Source: Flexibacter flexilis DSM 6793 (lineage in GTDB: Bacteria > Bacteroidota > Bacteroidia > Cytophagales > Flexibacteraceae). Taken from it: a stretch of 64,000 nt of DNA. The notes under the pieces are model-generated. The model did no database searches, was not told the DNA's origin, and worked only from the letters and a program-made list of their open reading frames with translations. The translations under genes and the position numbers were made by a program. The DNA lies in contig NZ_FOLE01000002.1 of NCBI RefSeq assembly GCF_900112255.1, positions 131,854 to 195,853 of the forward strand. The letters are read 5' to 3'. Shown here one piece after another: positions 16,672 through 25,927 of this stretch (position 1 is its first letter; the number at the start of each line of letters is the position of its first letter).

Positions 16672-17094
16672 ATGATTGATTACAAACATTTTTCGGATGA
16701 ACAATTGCCTGAAATTGCCGTTTTGCTTGACCAAAACCATCTGGAATACAGCGATTTGCACAACTCCAAAGTGGTGTTTGAAGTGGCCAGCGTCGGCAAA
16801 TGCGTAGTGGGTTGTATTGGGGCTGAGCTTTACGGCAATGATGTGTTTTTGCGTTCGTTTGCCGTGCATCACGCCCACCAAAAACAAGGAATTGGCGAGG
16901 CCTTACTTAGCATTTTTCTGAAAAAATATAAAACGCCTCAAACAACCGTGCATCTGCTTACCACAACGGCGCAAGGTTATTTTGAGAAAAAGAATTTTAG
17001 GGTAGCCAACCGAAACACTGCACCTGCGGCTATTCGTAACACTGCACAGTTCGCGGGAATGTGCCCCGCTTCGTCGGTGTATATGATTTTATAA
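16672..17094 (+). CDS. GNAT acetyltransferase, ArsN2-like
   Basis: 140 residues. GNAT fold with the acetyl-CoA loop VHHAHQKQGIGEALL and the strand TVHLLTTTAQGYFEKKNF. The C-terminal segment NTAPAAIRNTAQFAGMCPASSVYM matches what I know of the ArsN2 group of arsenic-resistance-associated acetyltransferases (AP..I..T.QF..LCP.S). No other ars genes are in the window, so the substrate is open. It probably forms a two-gene unit with the upstream pnkp-like gene. Confidence 0.75.
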   Translation: MIDYKHFSDEQLPEIAVLLDQNHLEYSDLHNSKVVFEVASVGKCVVGCIGAELYGNDVFLRSFAVHHAHQKQGIGEALLSIFLKKYKTPQTTVHLLTTTAQGYFEKKNFRVANRNTAPAAIRNTAQFAGMCPASSVYMIL

Positions 17095-17131
17095 AACAAA
17101 AAGGCCGCACTTGCATCAAGTACGGCCTTTT
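17095..17131. terminator. Intrinsic terminator, copy 1 of a 37-nt repeat
   Basis: AAAAGGCCG-C-ACTTG loop CAAGT-A-CGGCCTTTT hairpin between the convergent acetyltransferase and AraC-type genes. The whole 37-nt segment is identical to 25869-25905. Confidence 0.88.
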
Positions 17132-17193
17132 AACACTAAAAACGTTATTTCATTTAATTGGTAAACAAAAATCAGAAAAGGGTTTAGTTTTAA

Positions 17194-18108
17194 TTAATTA
17201 AATGTCTGCTTATACGTCACAGGTGTCAGGCCAGTTTTTTTCTTAAATAACTTATTGAACGACTGTGGAAATTCAAAACCCAACTGATAGGCAATTTCGC
17301 TTACAGAAAGATTAGTAGTAGTCAACAATTCTTTAGATTTTTCTATAAGTTTTTCATGAATATGCTGCTGGGCGGTAAGTCCTGTCAGATTTTTTAATAA
17401 ATCACTTAAATACGTGGGCGTTAGGTTTAGTTGGTCAGCGAAGTATTGCACGGTTGGTAGCTCATTATTCCCAGCCTCAAAATAATCGTTTAGCAATTGT
17501 TCCATTTTGGCCAAAACATCGCTACTGATATTTTTTCGGGTAAGAAATTGCCGATTATAATACCTGTCAATGTGCACAAGCAACAATTCTATATTAGCAA
17601 TTATGACTTCTTGGCTGAATTTATCCAGATTATTTTGGCATTCCTGCTCTATGGATTTGAACAGGTTCAAAATAATTTGTTCTTCTTTATCCGAAAGAAA
17701 TAAAGCTTTATTGTTTGAATAAGAAAAGAAGCCGTAGTTGTGGATATTTTTGGCCAAAGGAAAGCTCTTAATAAAGTCGGGGTGAAAAATAAATTTATAG
17801 CCCGTGAGTTTGATATTATCCTCAAATTTTTCGGTACTAAAGACCTGTTTAGGAGCAGTGACAGCCAAAATACCATCATCAAAATCAAAATCCGTTTGTC
17901 CGTATTTTAATTTGGAGGTCATTCCCCGTTTGACAGAAAACGAATACAAGCCATGTACATAATTCTTCCAAAAATCATGATTAATAGTAAAATCAATATC
18001 TTCTAAATTAATAACGCTTAACATCGGATGCAATGGCTTTGGCAAACCACACAACTGATGATATTGCGATACTGTCTTGATTTCGTTTTTGCTTGTTGGC
18101 TTACTCAT
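17194..18108 (-). CDS. AraC family transcriptional regulator
   Basis: 304 residues. The N-terminal sensory part (about 1-170) is a cupin-like domain without recognisable ligand residues (FSVKRGMTSKLKYGQTDFDFDDG). The C-terminal AraC DNA-binding domain has two helix-turn-helices: TVQYFADQLNLTPTYLSDLLKNLTG and LSVSEIAYQLGFEFPQSFNKLFKK, ending with KKTGLTPVTYKQ. It lies 34 nt downstream of the Tat-type aldo/keto reductase and is the last gene of the operon, so it probably regulates the two reductases. Confidence 0.92.
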   Translation of the reverse strand: MSKPTSKNEIKTVSQYHQLCGLPKPLHPMLSVINLEDIDFTINHDFWKNYVHGLYSFSVKRGMTSKLKYGQTDFDFDDGILAVTAPKQVFSTEKFEDNIKLTGYKFIFHPDFIKSFPLAKNIHNYGFFSYSNNKALFLSDKEEQIILNLFKSIEQECQNNLDKFSQEVIIANIELLLVHIDRYYNRQFLTRKNISSDVLAKMEQLLNDYFEAGNNELPTVQYFADQLNLTPTYLSDLLKNLTGLTAQQHIHEKLIEKSKELLTTTNLSVSEIAYQLGFEFPQSFNKLFKKKTGLTPVTYKQTFN

Positions 18109-18142
18109 TGGGGTTTTGTTACATTTTGGCTTATAAATTTAG

Positions 18143-19273
<1,131 letters not shown>

Positions 19274-19277
19274 ATTG

Positions 19278-20126
19278 TTAATCGCTTAGTTTCATGCCGC
19301 TAATCCATTTGACTATATCAGGGTTTCTGTGGTCAAAAAATAAACTGGCATTGGTGTCCAACGTCTGTATTGTTTGCATCTGGTCTGCCGAAAGTTCAAA
19401 ATCGAAAATATCAAAATTTTCAACCATTCTCTCTTTACGCACCGATTTGGGAATAACTACCACTCCTCTTTGTGTGAGCCAACGAAGTATGACTTGTGCT
19501 ACCGTTTTTTGGTGAATTTTGCCGATGGCCGCTAATATTTCATTTTCGAAAATATTGTTTTTGCCTTCTGCAAATGGCCCCCACGATTGGATTTGAACTG
19601 AATTTGCTTCTAAAAACCGCTGACTATCAATCTGTTGATGAAACGGGTGTGTCTCAATTTGGTTAATAGCTGGCGTAAAACCACTATTACTAATCAAATC
19701 CATCATTCTGTCTGGCTGAAAATTAGCTACTCCAATCGCTCTAATTTTTCCTTCCTGATACAACTCCTGCATTGCTCGCCAAGCACCAAACACATCACCA
19801 AAAGGTTGATGAATCAGGTACAAATCCAAATACTCTAATTGTAGTTTGTCCAAAGATTTCTGGAATGCTGCTTTAGCCTTTTCGTAGCCCATATCTTGCA
19901 CCCAAAGTTTTGTAGTTATAAAAAGCTCTTCTCTGGGCACGATACTTTTTCTAATCGCATTGCCTACTGCCCTTTCATTGGCATAAGCCGAAGCGGTATC
20001 TATAAGTCTATAACCCGTCTGAATTGCATCAAGTACGGCCTTTTCGCTCTGGTCTTCAGGAATTTGGAATACACCGAAACCTAATATTGGCATTTCTACG
20101 CCATTACTCAATTTTACTGTTTGCAT
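19278..20126 (-). CDS. Aldo/keto reductase (cytosolic)
   Basis: 282 residues from the ATG at 20126 ([21 protein letters not shown]), the classic start of the AKR family. An open frame runs 60 codons further upstream but looks noncoding. Catalytic residues: Asp and Tyr in [19 protein letters not shown], Lys in [10 protein letters not shown], His in [13 protein letters not shown]. The C-terminus has [25 protein letters not shown], the NADPH-binding region. It resembles 2,5-diketogluconate-reductase-type enzymes. Leads the operon with the Tat-type reductase and the AraC regulator. Confidence 0.9.
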   Translation of the reverse strand: MQTVKLSNGVEMPILGFGVFQIPEDQSEKAVLDAIQTGYRLIDTASAYANERAVGNAIRKSIVPREELFITTKLWVQDMGYEKAKAAFQKSLDKLQLEYLDLYLIHQPFGDVFGAWRAMQELYQEGKIRAIGVANFQPDRMMDLISNSGFTPAINQIETHPFHQQIDSQRFLEANSVQIQSWGPFAEGKNNIFENEILAAIGKIHQKTVAQVILRWLTQRGVVVIPKSVRKERMVENFDIFDFELSADQMQTIQTLDTNASLFFDHRNPDIVKWISGMKLSD

Positions 20127-20335
20127 TGGTATTTTTATTTTATAAATTTCTAATGCAAATGTCCAAAGAATCCTATTGTTCAATGTATCCAAAAGAGAGA
20201 TTATTGTATCCAAAATTTGTGGCGTGCATTGTTTGGCCTTCATTGTAGAAATATCCAGCAATTCCCCCAAAAAAAACTCTTGCTTCCGATTCAATATCAG
20301 AAACAAGAGGGCAAAAACTAACCTAAATTTCCAAA

Positions 20336-22015
20336 CTATCTTGTAATCATAAACTTCTGTGTTTGGGTGCCTTCGGCAGAAATTACGCGCAGCAAATACA
20401 AACCATCAGCCAAAGCCGACGTGTTGAGGTTGGTGGCAAAACTGCTTTGCAATACTTTGCCCGTCATGTCCAAAATTTGCAACGTTGCGCCTTTGGCCAC
20501 ATTTTTCACGTTCAGCACGTTTTGGGCTGGATTCGGATAAACTTCAAGGCGCGGGGCAGTGTGTGCGGCGGCTGTGGCCGTTGGAGTACAAGAGGCACCA
20601 CTATAAATTCCGCAAATTTCATTCGCCGAAAGCGCACGGCTGTAGTATAGAAACTCATCTATCATTCCTACCAAACCATGATTATTGACATTAGGGATAT
20701 TGCCCATTACAAAAGGCTTATCGTTATAAAGAATAGCACCAGGGCTTCCAGTGGTGGAAGTGGCTTCCAAATTACCATTCACATATAACTTAGCTATACC
20801 TGTCGTCTCATCATAAGTAGCAGCCACGTGGTACCAAGTGCCAGTCTGCAACACAGTTGTACCTTGAATGTTTTTTTCGCTTGTGCTACCTGCCGTATAA
20901 TAAGTAAAACTTACTTTTTTGCTAACATTCGTACCTGTAGATAAATTAATGGAATTATACGGAGCTCCCGAAGCATTATAACGAATGGCAGCAATCGTGT
21001 TATTGGGATTAAAGTTCATAGGTTTAATCCAAGTTGCCATACTCACCGATGTAGTACGAAATGCATAACTCTCAGACGAAAGTATTGAATTTCCGTCGCC
21101 AGCAAATGTAGCTGATGAGTTCGCCAAATTTTGATAACCATTGCCTGATGACACCGTACCTCCATTGGTAAGGACATTATTCAGATTACCTGAGTTATCT
21201 ATTTTAATCCCATTAAGACCGATAAAAGAATATTTAGCCACTAAACCAGTGGTCGGCATACCAGGGGAAGAATAAGAATGCCAAAGGTTAAGTACCTCTA
21301 AATCTGAAAGTCCGCGGTTATAGAACAATACTTCGTCTATTTTTCCCATAAATCCGTTACCATTAGCAGCAGGATTTACATTACCTATTACAAAAGGTCT
21401 GTCTTGGTCAGTTATGTAAGCAATTCCATTCCCAAAAGCATAAGTATAACTTGCTTCTAAAGAGCCATTCAAAAAGATTTGTGCCCTACCATAAAGTGAG
21501 TCATAAACGGCCACAGCATGATACCAAACCCCTTCTTCTAAGACAGTAGTACCAGTTATTGTCTTTTCGTTAGTACCTATCGGTCTGTAAGTTAATCTCA
21601 ATTTTTTCCCTGCTGCAGTACTATTCCCTGTATGTAAATTGAAAGAATTGTAGTAAGGTCCTGTTGGATTATACCGAGTGGAAACAATAGTATTATAAGA
21701 CTGAAAAGCAGATACTTTAAACCACGCAGAAATCGTGAAACATGGTGTACGAAAAGCCGCATTATTAACACTGAGTGCAGATGTCGTAGCTCCTGTAAAT
21801 TCTGCACTTTTATTGGACGGTGAATTTGTAAAACCATCGGCAGACGAAGTTACGGTAGTGCTACCTGTTAGCGGATACGTGCCTGTGTGGTTGTCGGTAA
21901 CAAGGTTGGTGCTATCGTTGAATGAATATTTAGCGACAAGTCCGTTCGTGGGGATTTGAGCAAATGCCCCGAATCCTGTCAGTAAAGCTGTAATAAGGGT
22001 GTAGATTTTTTTCAT
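20336..22015 (-). CDS. LamG-domain surface protein with T9SS sorting domain
   Basis: 559 residues. Signal peptide [19 protein letters not shown]. Two tandem LamG/concanavalin-like domains: about 25-230, starting [17 protein letters not shown], and about 250-470, starting [17 protein letters not shown]. Each has the [22 protein letters not shown] signature and ends [15 protein letters not shown] or [13 protein letters not shown]. The C-terminal T9SS sorting domain reads [18 protein letters not shown] through [11 protein letters not shown] to KFMITR. Probably a surface carbohydrate-binding or adhesive protein. Its promoter region carries repeated motifs, and the LytTR regulator gene lies immediately upstream on the same strand. 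Confidence 0.88.
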   Translation of the reverse strand: MKKIYTLITALLTGFGAFAQIPTNGLVAKYSFNDSTNLVTDNHTGTYPLTGSTTVTSSADGFTNSPSNKSAEFTGATTSALSVNNAAFRTPCFTISAWFKVSAFQSYNTIVSTRYNPTGPYYNSFNLHTGNSTAAGKKLRLTYRPIGTNEKTITGTTVLEEGVWYHAVAVYDSLYGRAQIFLNGSLEASYTYAFGNGIAYITDQDRPFVIGNVNPAANGNGFMGKIDEVLFYNRGLSDLEVLNLWHSYSSPGMPTTGLVAKYSFIGLNGIKIDNSGNLNNVLTNGGTVSSGNGYQNLANSSATFAGDGNSILSSESYAFRTTSVSMATWIKPMNFNPNNTIAAIRYNASGAPYNSINLSTGTNVSKKVSFTYYTAGSTSEKNIQGTTVLQTGTWYHVAATYDETTGIAKLYVNGNLEATSTTGSPGAILYNDKPFVMGNIPNVNNHGLVGMIDEFLYYSRALSANEICGIYSGASCTPTATAAAHTAPRLEVYPNPAQNVLNVKNVAKGATLQILDMTGKVLQSSFATNLNTSALADGLYLLRVISAEGTQTQKFMITR

Positions 22016-22043
22016 AAAATTTATATTTTTTAGTAATTACACC

Positions 22044-22051
22044 CAAAATTA
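22044..22051 (-). promoter_or_regulatory. -7 promoter element of the LamG gene
   Basis: TAATTTTG on the minus strand matches TAnnTTTG, 28 nt upstream of the LamG-gene ATG. Confidence 0.4.
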
Positions 22052-22075
22052 TAGCTTGCTGTCCAGCCGCAACGC

Positions 22076-22110
22076 ATTTGTTTCAGCAACGGACAATTTG
22101 TTTCAGCAAC
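22076..22110 (-). repeat. Two direct repeats upstream of the LamG promoter
   Basis: GTTGCTGAAACAAAT occurs twice on the minus strand (22110-22096 and 22090-22076) with a 20-nt period; a third partial copy (GTTGCGGCTG) follows from 22073. It starts 24 nt upstream of the -7 box, so it may be an operator for an activator. A related sequence lies at about 22933-22955, just upstream of the LytTR regulator gene. Confidence 0.5.
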
Positions 22111-22116
22111 AGCCCA

Positions 22117-22860
22117 TTACTTCAAAATCGCCTCCTCAAATTCCGCTTTTTTGTACTTGGAAAGTTTGACCACAAGGCCATTTCGCAACGTAATCAGCAT
22201 CTCAGATTTGGAATAAGACTGTAACTGTTTCTTATTCACCAACCAAGATTTGTGCGTGCGGATAAACTGCGGCAAACTGGCCAACATCGTTTCAAAATGC
22301 TTGAGATTGCGGCTTACCACATAGTTTTTGGCTTGGGTGTGAATGGTGCAATACGACTCTTGCGCCTCAATGGCAATCACTTCGTCCACGCCAATAATAT
22401 ATTGCTGCGAACGGTCGCTTATCACAATATTTTTTATCTGTTGGCTTTCGAGAGTTTGCCCCAGCAGCGGCAGCCGTTGCGCCTGTTGTTCTATGTCCAG
22501 TTCTTTGCGGGCACGTTCTACGGACAATTTAAGTCGCTCAATATCAATTGGCTTTAGCAAATAATCCATCGCCGCCACTTCAAATGCTCTGATGGCGTAT
22601 TTGTCGTAAGCGGTTACGAAAATGATTTTAAAATTGATTTCGGGGAAAAAATTAACGATTTCAAAGCCCGCATAATTGGGCATTTCTATATCCAAAAATA
22701 CTAACTGCGGTTGCAATTCTTCGATGCGAGCGACGGCTTCGGGCAAGTTTTCGCACTTGGCCAGTAGCTCCACTTGCGGACAAAAACGCAATAGCAAATT
22801 GCCCAGCACATCGCGCGCACTTTCTTCATCATCCACCAACAAAGCCCTGATTTTCTGCAT
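22117..22860 (-). CDS. LytTR-family response regulator
   Basis: 247 residues from MQKIRALLVDDEESARD; an in-frame ATG 12 codons upstream is less likely. Receiver domain (3-120): acidic pair D10-D11, phosphoacceptor Asp57 in QLVFLDIEMP, Thr in IIFVTAYDKYAI and Lys in DYLLKPI. The LytTR DNA-binding domain (about 145-245) has VIAIEAQESYCTIHTQAKNYVV and FIRTHKSWLVNKKQLQSY. It lies 101 nt downstream of the sensor kinase with which it clearly pairs. LytTR proteins bind direct repeats about two helical turns apart; candidates are noted upstream of the LamG and tail-fibre genes. Confidence 0.95.
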   Translation of the reverse strand: MQKIRALLVDDEESARDVLGNLLLRFCPQVELLAKCENLPEAVARIEELQPQLVFLDIEMPNYAGFEIVNFFPEINFKIIFVTAYDKYAIRAFEVAAMDYLLKPIDIERLKLSVERARKELDIEQQAQRLPLLGQTLESQQIKNIVISDRSQQYIIGVDEVIAIEAQESYCTIHTQAKNYVVSRNLKHFETMLASLPQFIRTHKSWLVNKKQLQSYSKSEMLITLRNGLVVKLSKYKKAEFEEAILK

Positions 22861-22961
22861 ATTTCTCTTAAAAATAAATTCTGATTCAGACCACAAACAT
22901 ATTTTTTTTGTGGCATTGGCCTAAGCGTTTTTCACTAACAGCCCAAATTGTTTGGCAACAA

Positions 22962-25838
22962 CTAAAATTTGTGTCTGAACGGAATCCGTAGCACAACGCG
23001 CGTGCCGACAGGCTGGCCGTTTTCCATCAAATCCTCGTATTCGTAGCCCAAATCTTCGGCAAACAACTCGCTCAATATCTCGAACCGTTTGCCGATGGCT
23101 TTCCCCGAAAAAGATTCGTGTTCGGCGCGTTGGCGTGCCCGAATCGCTTTGGCATTTTCGCGCCCGATGCCGTTGTCTTCTATTACACAAACCAAATTTT
23201 CGGCCAAACTAAAGCGTATTTTCAATGTTTTTGCGCCTGTTTTGTGCAAAAGTCCGTGTATCAGCGCGTTTTCGATAAAGGGTTGAACCAATAGCGGCGG
23301 AATGAGAATATCTTCTATTTCATGCGTGTCGATGCTATAATTAAAATCTTTTTTGAATCGCAATTTTTCCAGTGATAAATAAATTTCCAAGAGTTTTATT
23401 TCTTGCTCAAAATCAATAAAATCTTTATCCGAAAATTGCAAAGTTTTTCGTACCAAATTAGAAAAAGTAGTCAGATAAGAATATGAGTTTTCTACATCGC
23501 CTTTCAGCACCAAATCTTGAATAGAATTAAGTGAATTAAAAATAAAATGCGGATTCATTTGCGACTGTATGGCCGTGAGTTTCGAGATATTCAACTCGTT
23601 TTGTTGTTTTAATTCTTTTTGGCGTTTGGCTAGTTGCCTTCTGAAAATCCAATACACCAAAAGTAAAAAACACAACAGCACAAAAACCATAAATTGCCAC
23701 GTTTTCCAAAATGGTGGATGAACATACCCCGAAATTGTGATTATATTTTCCGAATCCTTCCCCCAATAATCAATGGCTTTTAATTCTATTTCAAAATTTC
23801 CTATCGGAATATTTTGTATATTAATTTCGCTCACAGACGCAGGCAATTTATTCCATTCTGCATTTGCATTTCGAATACGATACGCATATTCAAATTTACC
23901 ATTGCTATAATAATGACTTGCTTCGGGTTGCAAAACAAGTCCTTGTCCGTATTGCAATTGAATACCAGAATAATTAAAATCTTTATTTTTCAAATAAATC
24001 TTGGCTTTGGCAATGGTTTGGTGTTCGGTTAGCAGAATTTTTTGCAAACCTTTTCCCGTAGCTAACCACGCATTTTTGCCCAAAATGACGAGGTCTTGCA
24101 CGTTGTCGGAAGCCAAACCTTCATGCAAATCAATGGCTTTGAGCTGCCTTTGTGCCATATCCAACGTCCACAGGCCTTTGTTGGTGGTGATGTATAATTT
24201 TTGTTTATGTGCCTGAATACGATATGGTTGTGCGTTGCTCGGAAGGCTGCCAACAAGTTCTAATTGCCGCAAATCCGTAAGCTGATATATTTTTCCATCG
24301 AAAGCCAAGACAAACAATTGACCAGTTTCTTGCGAAAAACTCACCGAAACAATTTGCTTTTGTACCAGCAACGAATCGCACATTTGCCAAGTATCATTTT
24401 GCCACCGAAGCCCAAACAAACCCTGGTTAGTTGCCAGCCAAACGGTTTTATTGACGGAGTCATAAGCCATTTCTCGCGACCAATGCGGCGTAATCATACT
24501 TAGTTTTTTCTTTGCCAGAAAATCATAAAAAAACGCCCCAAACGACGTACAAACAAGGTATATATTATTTATTTTCTGGACGTATTTTATCGGTGGCGTT
24601 TTTTCCAAAACAACCGTTATTTTGTTGTTTTTTAAGCCGTACAAGGTATTATTTGTAAAAAAGTACAGACATTTATCTTCTGTGATATAATTCAGAGATT
24701 GAATATCTTCATTTCGGCCTGTATAAAAAGTATTTAATTGATTAGTTTGGGTATTTATTTGCCCGATATTTCCGTTTATCGTCGTAAAATAGACATGATT
24801 TGTATCGGTTTCTATTTTAATTATTTTATTATTTTCTAACTTATTCCAAACTAAATACTTAAAATTAGGTACTCGAATAAGGCCAGATTGTAGCGTAGTA
24901 AACCAGTAATTTCCTTCTCGGTCTATGAGGCAATCTGAAAAAGCAAAATTAGGATAATACAACGATACATTATCGGTACGTTGGTTATAACAAATAATGC
25001 CGTTATAAGTACATATCCATAAGTTTCCGTCGGGAAGAGCCTTAATATTCGTTACTTTTTTTAGACCTACAGCATTTCTAAATTTCTCGTTCTTAAATTC
25101 TTTAAAACCTTCACCATCATACACGTACATTTTATTATTTTTGATTGACAAAAGGTATATTTTCTTATCAATTACTTCTACCAAAAAACTCCCAATTCCT
25201 TCTTTTTCAAGCACTTCACTTTTAATAAAACGCAGTTTATTTTCTCTGATAACCCCAACGCCAGCCGTTCCCAAAAAATACTTCTCATTGGCGGCGGTTA
25301 TTTTGATGGATTTGGTGAACTCTTTGTCCGTAAAAACACTATTGACCCCGATATTTTCATAATTTTTCCATTGTTTTTGTGCTTCGTTATACACAGCCAG
25401 CCCGATTTGGTCATTTACCCACAAGTTGCCTGTTTTGTCGCAAGCAATGTTTGGAATTTTGGCATAGCCGTGCATCAACTCGCGCAACGTGTCGTTGTCC
25501 AGCACAAAAATTTGTGATTGGAAATTGTGGCAATACAGCTTCCCCGACGTGGAAAACGTGAGTCCCGTTACAGATTTAGACTTTTGCGTCACGCATTTGT
25601 AGCCGATGTAACGCACGCCGTCAAATTTGTACAGGCCAGCGTCGCAACCAATCCAGATGAATCCGCGCGGATCTTGGGCTATGCTGTACACTTCATTGGA
25701 CGGCAAGTCGGTTTCGTCATCATAAGTAAAATGTACGGGGTCTTGCGCCAAACTCACCAGCGGCCACAGCCAACACAACAGCCACAAATACAAGTGTTTG
25801 TGTCGTTTTATTTCCCCCAAATATTTCCTTAACATCAT
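22962..25838 (-). CDS. Sensor histidine kinase with beta-propeller and Y_Y_Y sensor (LytS-type kinase)
   Basis: 958 residues. Signal/anchor KHLYLWLLCWLWPLVSLA. A long periplasmic part has two-component-regulator propeller repeats (NEVYSIAQDPRGFIWIGCDAGLYKFDG, and GLASDNVQDLVILGKNAWLATGKGL later), then a Y_Y_Y domain (FEYAYRIRNANAEWNKLP). One membrane helix (FMVFVLLCFLLLVYWIF) follows. The cytosolic kinase is of the LytS/His_kinase type: phosphoacceptor His in QMNPHFIFNSLNSI, N-box FIENALIHGL, G-box DNGIGRENA. This is the layout of one-sensor systems that detect surface glycans or envelope ligands. A terminator separates it from the upstream barrel-protein gene. Confidence 0.93.
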   Translation of the reverse strand: MMLRKYLGEIKRHKHLYLWLLCWLWPLVSLAQDPVHFTYDDETDLPSNEVYSIAQDPRGFIWIGCDAGLYKFDGVRYIGYKCVTQKSKSVTGLTFSTSGKLYCHNFQSQIFVLDNDTLRELMHGYAKIPNIACDKTGNLWVNDQIGLAVYNEAQKQWKNYENIGVNSVFTDKEFTKSIKITAANEKYFLGTAGVGVIRENKLRFIKSEVLEKEGIGSFLVEVIDKKIYLLSIKNNKMYVYDGEGFKEFKNEKFRNAVGLKKVTNIKALPDGNLWICTYNGIICYNQRTDNVSLYYPNFAFSDCLIDREGNYWFTTLQSGLIRVPNFKYLVWNKLENNKIIKIETDTNHVYFTTINGNIGQINTQTNQLNTFYTGRNEDIQSLNYITEDKCLYFFTNNTLYGLKNNKITVVLEKTPPIKYVQKINNIYLVCTSFGAFFYDFLAKKKLSMITPHWSREMAYDSVNKTVWLATNQGLFGLRWQNDTWQMCDSLLVQKQIVSVSFSQETGQLFVLAFDGKIYQLTDLRQLELVGSLPSNAQPYRIQAHKQKLYITTNKGLWTLDMAQRQLKAIDLHEGLASDNVQDLVILGKNAWLATGKGLQKILLTEHQTIAKAKIYLKNKDFNYSGIQLQYGQGLVLQPEASHYYSNGKFEYAYRIRNANAEWNKLPASVSEINIQNIPIGNFEIELKAIDYWGKDSENIITISGYVHPPFWKTWQFMVFVLLCFLLLVYWIFRRQLAKRQKELKQQNELNISKLTAIQSQMNPHFIFNSLNSIQDLVLKGDVENSYSYLTTFSNLVRKTLQFSDKDFIDFEQEIKLLEIYLSLEKLRFKKDFNYSIDTHEIEDILIPPLLVQPFIENALIHGLLHKTGAKTLKIRFSLAENLVCVIEDNGIGRENAKAIRARQRAEHESFSGKAIGKRFEILSELFAEDLGYEYEDLMENGQPVGTRVVLRIPFRHKF

Positions 25839-25868
25839 GTTTATTGGCTTCTGTTTTTCCGAAAATAT

Positions 25869-25905
25869 AACAAAAAGGCCGCACTTGCATCAAGTACGGC
25901 CTTTT
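25869..25905 (-). terminator. Intrinsic terminator, copy 2 of a 37-nt repeat
   Basis: Identical over 37 nt to 17095-17131. Here it lies after the outer-membrane barrel gene (stop codon at 25928) and 30 nt before the sensor-kinase ATG. Confidence 0.85.
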
Positions 25906-25927
25906 CTTTACTCTCAAAACATAAGTC

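Noticed and set aside
20127-20306. 60-codon N-terminal extension of the aldo/keto reductase
   Set aside because: Family members begin at the MQTVKLSNG-type segment; the extension has no signal peptide or domain character.
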